Origin: Chloroflexota bacterium
GTDB taxonomy: Bacteria; Chloroflexota; Dehalococcoidia; Lucifugimonadales; Lucifugimonadaceae
Assembly: GCA_013204555.1 (NCBI GenBank)
Contig: JABMNO010000042.1
Span: 1 to 37,466 of the forward strand
Direction: 5' to 3'
Length of the DNA stretch: 37,466 bases
Shown here: positions 25,116 through 32,101 of the stretch, piece by piece
Numbering within the stretch: position 1 is the stretch's first letter
How the letters are laid out: every line of letters begins with the position of its first letter
Program-made: the position numbers and the translations under genes
The notes under the pieces: generated by a model
What the model saw: only the letters and a program-made list of their open reading frames with translations
Database searches by the model: none
Told to the model about the DNA's origin: nothing

Positions 25116-26162
25116 ATGGCACGCGCAATTGAATCTGCTGACCAGTTCACGATTATTGGCGAGAACATTCACGCCACTCGCATCGTGCTTCGTAACGGTC
25201 GGCGAGCGACGACACTTGATGACGGCACAGAGGCGATCACCTGGACGGACGCGGCGGGTCAGGACCGTCTGATGATCGTGCCGGAGCATTTCAAAGAGTC
25301 TCAGGCGTACGAACAAGGCCAGCACAAGCATTTCATGATCGCCATCTGGAAGGGCCTCCACGGCGATGCAGATGAAAGCGCGGACGGAGCCGCCTATATC
25401 CATCGCGAGATTGAGAAGCAGACTAACGGCGGAGCCACATTCCTGGATCTGAACGTTGATGAAGTCTCTCCGATGGTGGATGAGCAGAAAAACTCTATGA
25501 AATGGCTCATTCAGACCGTTCAGCAGCACTCAACTTTGCCTCCTAGCGTGGACTCGTCACTGCCGGACATCATTGAAGAGGGTTTTTTGGCTTACGATCG
25601 CTCTTCGGGACGACCAATGCTGAATTCGATCGCGCTGGAGCGGATTGAGGTTGTTGACCTCGCTGTAGAACACAAGGCGCATGTAGTCGTGACGGCTGCC
25701 GGCCGCGATGGAATGCCGTCTGACAAAGATGAGCGGGTGGCGAACGCGTCAGAGGTCGTGGAGGCCTGTCTTAGCGCTGGGATTCCCGCCAGCGACATCC
25801 ATGTTGACGCTCTGGTGTTCCCAATCGCGGTGGATGGTGGTTATGGCATGCATTTTCTGAGCGCCGTAGCGGAACTTCGAGAGAACTTTGGGAGTGAGAT
25901 TCACATTGGCGGTGGTCTGAGCAACGTCTCTTTTGGGATCCCGAATCGACAATTGGTTAATGATGCATTCCTGTACCTCGCCATTGAGCATGGTGCAGAT
26001 AGCGGAATCATCGACCCGATCACCACCAGAGTTCAGGCTGCGCTTGATATAGATCTCCAATCAGAGCGAGTAAAGCTCGCCATGGACATGCTTATGGGCG
26101 AAGACGATTTTTGTATGAATTACATCACGGCCCATCGTGATGGCCGCTTGAAGAGAGGGTAG
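25116..26162 (+). CDS. Methyltetrahydrofolate:corrinoid methyltransferase (AcsE/MtrH/CmuB type)
   Basis: 348 residues from the ATG at 25116; the frame is open further upstream but that part overlaps the MetF gene. It is a pterin-binding TIM barrel like dihydropteroate synthase: FTIIGENIHATR at the start, GGATFLDLNVDEVSPM, LPPSVDSSLPDIIEEG, and near the end GGGLSNVSFGIPNRQLVNDA, a motif of methyl-THF:corrinoid methyltransferases such as AcsE. Such enzymes move a methyl group between N5 of tetrahydrofolate and the cobalt of a corrinoid protein, here most likely from the protein encoded at 29336 onto THF. An insertion at residues ~28-80 (NGRRATTLDDGTEAITWT) is longer than in AcsE. Its stop codon is 5 bp from the proposed start of the next gene. 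Confidence 0.85.
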   Translation: MARAIESADQFTIIGENIHATRIVLRNGRRATTLDDGTEAITWTDAAGQDRLMIVPEHFKESQAYEQGQHKHFMIAIWKGLHGDADESADGAAYIHREIEKQTNGGATFLDLNVDEVSPMVDEQKNSMKWLIQTVQQHSTLPPSVDSSLPDIIEEGFLAYDRSSGRPMLNSIALERIEVVDLAVEHKAHVVVTAAGRDGMPSDKDERVANASEVVEACLSAGIPASDIHVDALVFPIAVDGGYGMHFLSAVAELRENFGSEIHIGGGLSNVSFGIPNRQLVNDAFLYLAIEHGADSGIIDPITTRVQAALDIDLQSERVKLAMDMLMGEDDFCMNYITAHRDGRLKRG

Positions 26163-26166
26163 TCCG

Positions 26167-26523
26167 CTGGCCAGGGTTCGCATTCTTTACTGGAAAGAGA
26201 TTCCCGCTCAGGTCCAGGCGATTGATGAGAGCGGAACTGCCAGCGCCCAGTTGGATTCTCGATTTCAAGAAGGTATTGACGCTATTGCTATGTTTGATGG
26301 TAGTGCCGGAACGGATGACTACCTGATGGCATGGGACTGGCGTGAGGCGGGAGAGTTGGCCGGTGATGCGTCTGCCGTGTCTCAGAAGATAGCGGATCAC
26401 CTGAACACCAATTTCCCTCAAGATTACGTCGCTCGCATCCGTGATTCCCAACGGGCTGGAGACCGAGACATCAGCCCCGGGAGTCTTGACGATTGGTCCG
26501 GAGGCGTTCTGCCGGTTGGGTAG
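26167..26523 (+). CDS. Small 'virulence factor' family protein (Pfam Virulence_fact-like), probable CTG start
   Basis: The reading frame is open from just after an in-frame stop at 26149 and contains no ATG, GTG or TTG until 26251. However, the family-like sequence begins earlier: translating from a CTG at 26167 gives LARVRILYWKEIPAQVQAI, the usual start of this short family, and GAGAGG lies upstream, giving 118 residues. Starting at TTG 26251 would remove the conserved N-terminal strand. The middle (LDSRFQEGIDAIAMFDG, then DDYLMAWDWREAGE) fits the family. It starts 5 bp after the preceding stop, so coupled re-initiation could explain a weak start codon. The family has no known function but, from memory, recurs beside folate/corrinoid methyltransferase genes in alphaproteobacteria. 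Confidence 0.65.
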   Translation: MARVRILYWKEIPAQVQAIDESGTASAQLDSRFQEGIDAIAMFDGSAGTDDYLMAWDWREAGELAGDASAVSQKIADHLNTNFPQDYVARIRDSQRAGDRDISPGSLDDWSGGVLPVG

Positions 26524-26588
26524 GGACGTCGAATAGCGAACCTCCAAGTACAATTGAAAATGATCGTCCCACGAGGCACATTTATCCG

Positions 26589-27491
26589 ATGACAACTGAA
26601 CCCACCGCACAACTTTCTTTGATGGAACGCTTGAAGAGAGGTGACAAACTCATCTCCGATGGCGGCAGCGGCACCTATCTCCAGGCCCATGGTCTTGAAC
26701 CCGGCGGCTCTCCAGAGCTCATGAACATTGAACAGCCAGATGTCGTGCGACAGATGGCTGCCGATTTCTTCGCCGCGGGATCAGACATGGTGCTCACCAA
26801 CTCCTTTGGCGGAAACCGAATTGGTCTTGAACGGTACGGCTTTGGCGATAGGGTTATTGAGTTCAACAAAGCGGCCGCGGAGCTGGCAAGAAGTGCTGCA
26901 CCGGAAGGTGGGTACGTTGGGGGCTCAATTGGACCGACGGGCGTGTTCATGCAACCTCTTGGAGACGTGACCGAGCAGGAGATGTACGACGTCTTCAAGG
27001 AACAGGTCACCGGTCTGGCGGCCGGAGGTGCCGACGCAATCGTTATTGAAACGATGATCTCCACTGCCGAGGCTCGTGTGGCGATCAAGGCGGCCAAAGA
27101 GAACACTGACCTTCCGGTAATGGCCACAATGACTTTCGACAAGGGGCCACGCGGCTACTTCACTATGATGGGTGACACCCCTGAAGATGCCATCAAGATC
27201 CTCAGCGACGCTGGCGCAGACATTGTTGGAACCAACTGCGGTAACGGTGCTGACGTTATGCTGGACCTCGTGAAGCGCATCAGGCCGATAACTGACAAGC
27301 CAATCCTGGTTCACAGTAACGCTGGATTGCCGGCGATAGTGAACGGCGTGGTGCAGTACCCGGAATCACCCGAGTACATGGCGCCTCGTTTCAAGGAAAT
27401 GGCCGAACTTGGCGCATCAATTATCGGCGGCTGTTGCGGCACAACGCCGCGACACCTGGCAGCTTGTGCTGCATCAATTAAAGACTCGTAG
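26589..27491 (+). CDS. Homocysteine/betaine S-methyltransferase-family protein (Zn-dependent)
   Basis: 300 residues from the ATG at 26589. The fold is the homocysteine-methyltransferase barrel: DGGSGTYLQAHGLEPGGSPE at the N-terminus, SDMVLTNSFGGNRIGLERYG, then IVGTNCGNGAD (Cys217) and IIGGCCGTTPRHLAACA (Cys282, Cys283). The three cysteines are the zinc ligands that activate a thiol acceptor in MetH, MHT and BHMT proteins. Members of this family in marine alphaproteobacteria have been linked to glycine betaine use (recalled, not checked). Placed inside a corrinoid cluster, the protein could demethylate betaine or a sulfonium compound onto homocysteine, or methylate something else. No pterin-binding domain is present, so it is not MetH. 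It is preceded by a 65-bp spacer with no strong ribosome binding site. Confidence 0.82.
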   Translation: MTTEPTAQLSLMERLKRGDKLISDGGSGTYLQAHGLEPGGSPELMNIEQPDVVRQMAADFFAAGSDMVLTNSFGGNRIGLERYGFGDRVIEFNKAAAELARSAAPEGGYVGGSIGPTGVFMQPLGDVTEQEMYDVFKEQVTGLAAGGADAIVIETMISTAEARVAIKAAKENTDLPVMATMTFDKGPRGYFTMMGDTPEDAIKILSDAGADIVGTNCGNGADVMLDLVKRIRPITDKPILVHSNAGLPAIVNGVVQYPESPEYMAPRFKEMAELGASIIGGCCGTTPRHLAACAASIKDS

Positions 27492-27514
27492 ACGAGTAGA
27501 GACAAATATCTAAA

Positions 27515-28189
27515 TTGACGACTAAAACTTCTTCAGACCGCCTCTCCGCCAGGCAAGTGATCGACAAGTATGGCCGCTGCCTTGAACTTATTGGAATGGA
27601 CCCGCACTTCCATGAGGTTTCAATTGGCCTTTACGTCAAAGACGGCATCGCTACCGTGTGGACCTTTAGCCCACTGGACGGAGTAAAAGGACGGCTTGCG
27701 CAGATTCGCGATCAGCTTGTGCTCAAAGGGAGTATGAAAGCGGTTGAAGGCACCCACGATCAGGTTGAGTTTGCCTGCGGCGATTTCCATGACGTCCCCA
27801 TGCGGTTCCTCCTCCGCGCTGCCGTAGAAAAGGAACCCATCGAGGTTGAAGATCCAACTCCTCTGGCGATTAGAGATATCAAATCGCGGTTGGACATGCT
27901 TGTCACGCCCAAAGAGATTGATGGCCGCTGGACATACCAAGTTTCTGCAACAGGTGAGTTCAAGCGCCCAGAAGTCCGAATAAAGGCGATGGTTGGTGGA
28001 TTCATGCGTTATGGAGACATGGACCGCATCGAGCCGGATCAGGGCGCGTTCAAGTGCGGACGGAGGCATGACGCGCTGGTTCGCGTGTTGATGCCATACG
28101 CACGCAACGTCAGCGGATCAGAAGATAGCATCGAAGCCAACAACATGCGCGGTCAGCTGACAACGCAGACACTGGGCTACTCACAGTAG
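27515..28189 (+). CDS. Unrecognised 224-residue protein in the corrinoid/one-carbon operon
   Basis: 224 residues from a TTG at 27515. The start context (AAATTGACG) is the same as at the MetF gene and no ATG precedes the conserved-looking body. The protein is soluble, with no signal peptide, no membrane helix and no dense cysteine cluster. The N-terminus (SARQVIDKYGRCLELIGMDP) is helical and the rest alternates short strands and helices (VSIGLYVKDGIATVWTFSPL, VEFACGDFHDVPMRFLLRAA). It has no motif I can name. Its position between two methyltransferase genes, with 23 and 53 bp spacers, indicates a specific role in the same pathway, perhaps as a partner or assembly factor; that is inference from context only. 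Confidence 0.7.
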   Translation: MTTKTSSDRLSARQVIDKYGRCLELIGMDPHFHEVSIGLYVKDGIATVWTFSPLDGVKGRLAQIRDQLVLKGSMKAVEGTHDQVEFACGDFHDVPMRFLLRAAVEKEPIEVEDPTPLAIRDIKSRLDMLVTPKEIDGRWTYQVSATGEFKRPEVRIKAMVGGFMRYGDMDRIEPDQGAFKCGRRHDALVRVLMPYARNVSGSEDSIEANNMRGQLTTQTLGYSQ

Positions 28190-28242
28190 CGCCGATTTCT
28201 GCACCCCATAATCTTGAACCACCCCCATTTGGAGAATCTGGT

Positions 28243-29277
28243 ATGACTGTCGAAGAGACCATGACGTCCCGTGAGCGCGTAATGAACGCGCTGGCAGGCA
28301 AGCCCGTCGACCGCACCCCAGTCGCTAACCCGACCAACGTGGCAACGGTTGATCTGATGGATATGGTTGGGGCTCCGTTTCCAGATGCGAATCGCGATCC
28401 TGTACTGAACGCCCGACTTGCTGAAACCGGGTACACAGAACTCGGGTTTGACGTAATCGCGCCTTATTTCTCAATTATCCAGGAGTCCTCAGCACTGGGT
28501 TGCGAGATGCAGTGGGAACAGAAAGACAACTGGCCCACGGTGCGCATGACCAACCCCATCTGGAAAGAGCCAGAGGACATCAATATCCCGGATGACTTCC
28601 TGGAGCACCCGGACAACCAGGCAATTATTGGATCAATCCGGATTCTCAAAGAGAAGTACGGGGATGAGGTCGCCATTGTGGGCAAGACGATGGGGCCGTG
28701 GACGTTGGCATATCACCTCTTTGGTGTTGAGCCGTTTCTGCTTATGACCATCGACAGCCCGGAAAAGACCATGGACGCGCTTCATCGTCTAAAAGAGATA
28801 TCAGTGCTGTTTGGCCGTGCACAAATTGACGCCGGCGCTGATGTAATTACGTTTCCAGACCACGCGACCGGGGATCTGGTCAGCGGGGAGTATTACCACC
28901 GATATCTCCAGGACATTCACTCGGAAATGGTGGAGCGGTTGCCCGCGCCTATCATTCTCCATATATGTGGCAAGACGCTTGACCGCATGGACTACATCGC
29001 GCAAACCGGAATGGCTGCGTTCCATTTTGACTCGATGAATGACCCGGCTGAGGCGATGGAGATTGTGGACGGCCGCATATCCCTTGTTGGGAACATCAAC
29101 AATCCGGTAACGCTCTACTCAAAAGGACCAGAAGCGGTCCGTGAAGAGGTATACAGAGCCCTGGATGCAGGTGTTCAATTGATAGCTCCCGAGTGCGCTA
29201 TTCCGCTCCGAACAAAATTAGAAAATCTGTTGGAGATTCCCGCCGCAATAAATGACTGGACCAAAGCACACGCTTGA
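28243..29277 (+). CDS. UroD/MtaA-family corrinoid methyltransferase
   Basis: 344 residues with a GGAG 9 nt before the ATG. It belongs to the uroporphyrinogen-decarboxylase fold family that includes MtaA, MtbA and the N-terminal domain of chloromethane methyltransferase CmuA: TSRERVMNALAGKPVDRTPV at the start, LHICGKTLDRMDYIAQTGM (His240, Cys242), and IAPECAIPLRTKLENLLEI (Cys318). These three residues match the His-x-Cys...Cys zinc site that activates a thiol or other acceptor in MtaA/MtbA, and true decarboxylases lack it. With a corrinoid protein and its activator encoded just downstream, it probably moves a methyl group to or from that corrinoid; whether it handles the primary substrate, as CmuA does, or a thiol is open. 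Confidence 0.86.
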   Translation: MTVEETMTSRERVMNALAGKPVDRTPVANPTNVATVDLMDMVGAPFPDANRDPVLNARLAETGYTELGFDVIAPYFSIIQESSALGCEMQWEQKDNWPTVRMTNPIWKEPEDINIPDDFLEHPDNQAIIGSIRILKEKYGDEVAIVGKTMGPWTLAYHLFGVEPFLLMTIDSPEKTMDALHRLKEISVLFGRAQIDAGADVITFPDHATGDLVSGEYYHRYLQDIHSEMVERLPAPIILHICGKTLDRMDYIAQTGMAAFHFDSMNDPAEAMEIVDGRISLVGNINNPVTLYSKGPEAVREEVYRALDAGVQLIAPECAIPLRTKLENLLEIPAAINDWTKAHA

Positions 29278-29335
29278 GTTCGATCCGTACCTGATCTTCA
29301 ATCACCCAAATCAAGAATCACTAAGAGTCATATAG

Positions 29336-30070
29336 ATGAATTTTGTCCACGATGGTCTGGCCGCCGAGTTTGAACACGTTACCCGGGAGGGTGAGCGAAA
29401 ACATATCAGCGAGCAGTTCGACAGCGGCGACGCCCTCATGCAAGAGATCGCCTACAGCCTGATCACGGGTAGCCACTTTGAAGTCGCTCGGCTCGTTGAG
29501 CAAGCGTTGGGCGAGGGCTACACGGCCAATGACGTTTTGGACGATGGGTTGATTGCCGGGATGTCCATCGTGGGCGTGAAATTCCGTGACAACATCATTT
29601 TTGTACCCGAAGTTCTCATCGCCGCCCGAGCAATGAAGGCCGGGATGGTGCACATTGAGCCCATTCTGTCAGCGTCCGGCGTTGAGCCGTTGGGGACGAT
29701 AATCATGGGAACTGTGAAGGGCGATCTTCATGACATTGGAAAGAACCTTTGCATCATGATGCTGCGCGGTTCTGGCTTCGTTGTCATTGACCTCGGTGTT
29801 GACACGAAACCTGATGAGTTTGTTGACGCTGTGACGGAGCACAACGCTCAGATTGTGGGAATGTCAGCACTCCTGACGACCACCATGCCAAATATGGGCG
29901 TGACCATCGAAGCACTTGAAGAAGCTGGCCTCCGGGAAGAGATCAAAATCATGCTGGGTGGAGCGCCGGTGACGGCGTCTTTTGCCGAAGATATGGGCGC
30001 TGATGGTTATGGCGATAACGCAATCGAAGCCGTCGATCGCGCCAAAGAGTTTGTAGAGGCCAACAAGTAG
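29336..30070 (+). CDS. Corrinoid (B12-binding) methyl-carrier protein
   Basis: 244 residues. Residues ~30-115 are the helical cap domain (LITGSHFEVARLVEQALGEG, IIFVPEVLIAARAMKAGM). Residues ~118-244 are the B12-binding Rossmann-like domain with GTVKGDLHDIGKNL, in which His132 in DxHxxG replaces the lower axial base on cobalt, followed by MSALLTTTMPNM and LGGAPVTASFAEDMGADGYG. This is the architecture of MtaC/MtbC/MtvC methyl carriers, with an N-terminal extension of ~25 charged residues. It receives the methyl group as methylcobalamin and hands it to the THF methyltransferase. The activator that rescues oxidised cobalt(II) is encoded two genes downstream. A stable hairpin follows the stop codon. 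Confidence 0.93.
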   Translation: MNFVHDGLAAEFEHVTREGERKHISEQFDSGDALMQEIAYSLITGSHFEVARLVEQALGEGYTANDVLDDGLIAGMSIVGVKFRDNIIFVPEVLIAARAMKAGMVHIEPILSASGVEPLGTIIMGTVKGDLHDIGKNLCIMMLRGSGFVVIDLGVDTKPDEFVDAVTEHNAQIVGMSALLTTTMPNMGVTIEALEEAGLREEIKIMLGGAPVTASFAEDMGADGYGDNAIEAVDRAKEFVEANK

Positions 30071-30075
30071 CTTTC

Positions 30076-30096
30076 CCTGCACGTACGGCGTGCAGG
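30076..30096 (+). promoter_or_regulatory. Hairpin directly after the corrinoid-protein stop codon
   Basis: CCTGCACG (30076-30083) pairs perfectly with CGTGCAGG (30089-30096) across a 5-nt loop, starting 5 nt after the stop. There is no U-tract, so it more likely protects the corrinoid-protein message from 3' decay, or attenuates transcription of the distal genes, than terminates fully. Confidence 0.55.
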
Positions 30097-30124
30097 TGAG
30101 GCTCCAGATTGAGACACTTCGTTA

Positions 30125-30391
30125 ATGAGCAGTTCCGGGATTCAAAGACCAAAGGCTGATCCAGAAGCCGCCCGGCGCAGCATCGCCCGTCTGATGGACA
30201 TATACAGAGATATGTCTCAGGTTGCGGATAAAGTTGCCACCAGACGTTGTCCCTATAAAGACGCTCGCTCCAGGTGTACTGCAAAATTCGAATGTAAGAA
30301 TCAGCATTTCATTGCGGGGAAACCGGAAGAGCCAGCGGTCTGCGCTGGCAGCGACAAACTTGACTACCGTTTGGCCTGGGAACAGGAATAG
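30125..30391 (+). CDS. Small Cys-rich protein between corrinoid protein and activator
   Basis: 88 residues from the ATG at 30125. The N-terminal half is basic and helical (DPEAARRSIARLMDIYRDMS). The C-terminal half holds four cysteines: RRCPYKDARSRCTAKFECKN (Cys42, Cys51, Cys57) and AVCAGSDKLDYR (Cys73), a spacing compatible with a Zn or Fe-S site. I do not know a named family. Gene placement, 54 bp after the corrinoid protein and 38 bp before the activator, suggests it helps in corrinoid loading or reductive activation, or acts as a small electron carrier. No strong ribosome binding site is visible, so the start is judged from the frame and spacing. Confidence 0.7.
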   Translation: MSSSGIQRPKADPEAARRSIARLMDIYRDMSQVADKVATRRCPYKDARSRCTAKFECKNQHFIAGKPEEPAVCAGSDKLDYRLAWEQE

Positions 30392-30429
30392 ACGCTGAAA
30401 CAACCGCCTCATTGGTCTGGACAAATTAA

Positions 30430-32064
30430 ATGAGCCCGCTGAAACACGGTGATCACGATATCGAGCTAGAACGCGGCAAGTCGCTGTTCGAATACGCCGA
30501 TGCGTTATCGGTTCGTGTTCCAACTTCCTGTCGGCGCGATGGTGAGTGCCACGAGTGCATCGTTGAGGTTCGCAGCGGTCTCGATGCTCTCAGCCCTCTG
30601 ACCGAGGCGGAGGGGTTTCTCCGGGATAACTACCGCCTCGCCTGTCAGGCAAGGGTCGAAGATCCCGACGCTGAGCTCGAGTTCGCCATCTTGAGGCGGC
30701 AACCCAAGATATTGCAGACCGGCATCCAACGCGAATATGAGCCCTCTCCGCTACTGATAAAACGGGGCGACGAGGTCGTGTCGCTGCACGATGGCGGAAA
30801 TGGAAAAGTCATCGATTCATACCGTGGGGCGATTCTGGGTCTCGCTATTGACGTTGGCACAACGACCGTTGTCATGAATCTAATAGACCTTGAAACGTAT
30901 AAAACGCTTCACACTGCGTCATTTGAGAACCCCCAGCGGTTTGGTGGCAGCGACATCATGAATCGCATCTCCTACGACTCAGGCAAGTACCACGGGGAGA
31001 TGATGCAGGTCATTCACTCCTCGGTGAATTTCGAGATCGGTGAGATGGTCCGCGAATTGAAGATCAGGCGGCGCCAGATCTACGAATTGGTCGTGGTTGG
31101 CAACTCCACGATGCGAGACATATTTTTCGGACTGGATGTGAGGACCATTGGTGAACGTCCTTACAAATCACTCACAGAGCATGAGTTCATGGCTGGTGAC
31201 CGTACCACCACAGCGATATCGTCCACGGCCGGTGAGCTGGGAATACGCGTCCACCCGGACGCTATCGTCTATGGTGGGCCACTGGTGGGAAGTCACGTCG
31301 GCTCTGACGTTGCTGCAGACATCCTTGCGACGAGCCTGGATGAGGCCGCTGAGCCGGTCATCCTGATTGACGTTGGCACCAACACTGAGATCGTCATCGG
31401 AACTGCGGACAAGCTCATGGCGGCCTCCTGCCCTGCCGGACCCGCGTTTGAGGGTGGCCAGGTCACGTATGCTATGCCCGGATATGACGGCGCAATTGAG
31501 CGAATCACCCTTGGTGATAATGGCGAAATTGATGCATCGGTCATTGGAGAAACGGAACCTCTGGGGATCTGTGGCTCCGGCCTGATCGACCTGATAGCTG
31601 AACTGCGTCGAACCGGGAAGATGAGCGAACTTGGCGTATTTATCGATGGTGCTAGAGAGTATGAGTTTGAACCAAACCGGCATCTCACCCTTTCGAGAGC
31701 AGACCTGAGCGCGCTTGCCCAGGCGAAATCGGCAAACTACTGTGGTCAGCGCATAGTTCTTGATCGTTACGGATTGCCGCTTGATGAGTTCGATAAGCTC
31801 TACCTCGCTGGAGGGTTCGCGAACTACATCGATATTGATAAAGCGGCTTCAATTGGGTTTGTGGCGAATATCGATATCGATAAGATCGAGAAAGTTGGCA
31901 ACGCTTCGCTCGCCGGCGCGACCATAATGCTTCTGTCTGGCCCCCTACGGAAGAAACTAGAAACGTTGGTTACTGAAATTGAGCATGTGGAACTTGAAAC
32001 GTCGCCAGACTTTTTCGAGCTCTTTGTAGAAGGCTGCATGTTCAAACCGATGGACGCAGCCTGA
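30430..32064 (+). CDS. ATP-dependent reductive activator of corrinoid protein (ASKHA domain, DUF4445, N-terminal [2Fe-2S])
   Basis: 544 residues. The N-terminal ~85 residues form a plant-type ferredoxin domain with Cys34, Cys40, Cys43 and Cys72 (TSCRRDGECHECIVEVRSG and YRLACQARV) for a [2Fe-2S] cluster. From about residue 135 an actin-like ATPase fold starts (LGLAIDVGTTTVVMNLID), with ELVVVGNSTMRDIFFG, ILIDVGTNTEIVIG and LGICGSGLIDLIAELRRTGK. This is the RACE-type activator that uses ATP to reduce inactive cob(II)alamin to cob(I)alamin in O-demethylases and related systems. It is a little shorter than typical (~600-650). Its target is almost certainly the corrinoid protein at 29336. Alternative names are RamA-like or AcsV-like; the [2Fe-2S] type supports AcsV/RACE rather than RamA, which carries [4Fe-4S] clusters at its C-terminus. 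Confidence 0.92.
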   Translation: MSPLKHGDHDIELERGKSLFEYADALSVRVPTSCRRDGECHECIVEVRSGLDALSPLTEAEGFLRDNYRLACQARVEDPDAELEFAILRRQPKILQTGIQREYEPSPLLIKRGDEVVSLHDGGNGKVIDSYRGAILGLAIDVGTTTVVMNLIDLETYKTLHTASFENPQRFGGSDIMNRISYDSGKYHGEMMQVIHSSVNFEIGEMVRELKIRRRQIYELVVVGNSTMRDIFFGLDVRTIGERPYKSLTEHEFMAGDRTTTAISSTAGELGIRVHPDAIVYGGPLVGSHVGSDVAADILATSLDEAAEPVILIDVGTNTEIVIGTADKLMAASCPAGPAFEGGQVTYAMPGYDGAIERITLGDNGEIDASVIGETEPLGICGSGLIDLIAELRRTGKMSELGVFIDGAREYEFEPNRHLTLSRADLSALAQAKSANYCGQRIVLDRYGLPLDEFDKLYLAGGFANYIDIDKAASIGFVANIDIDKIEKVGNASLAGATIMLLSGPLRKKLETLVTEIEHVELETSPDFFELFVEGCMFKPMDAA

Positions 32065-32101
32065 ACGCTCCCCGCCTCTGCCACTGCCACAGGAGAAACC
32101 A

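Noticed and set aside
26125..26610. Minus-strand open frame of 161 codons across the virulence-factor-family gene
   Set aside because: Antisense to a gene with family-like sequence in a tight plus-strand operon; no ribosome binding site.
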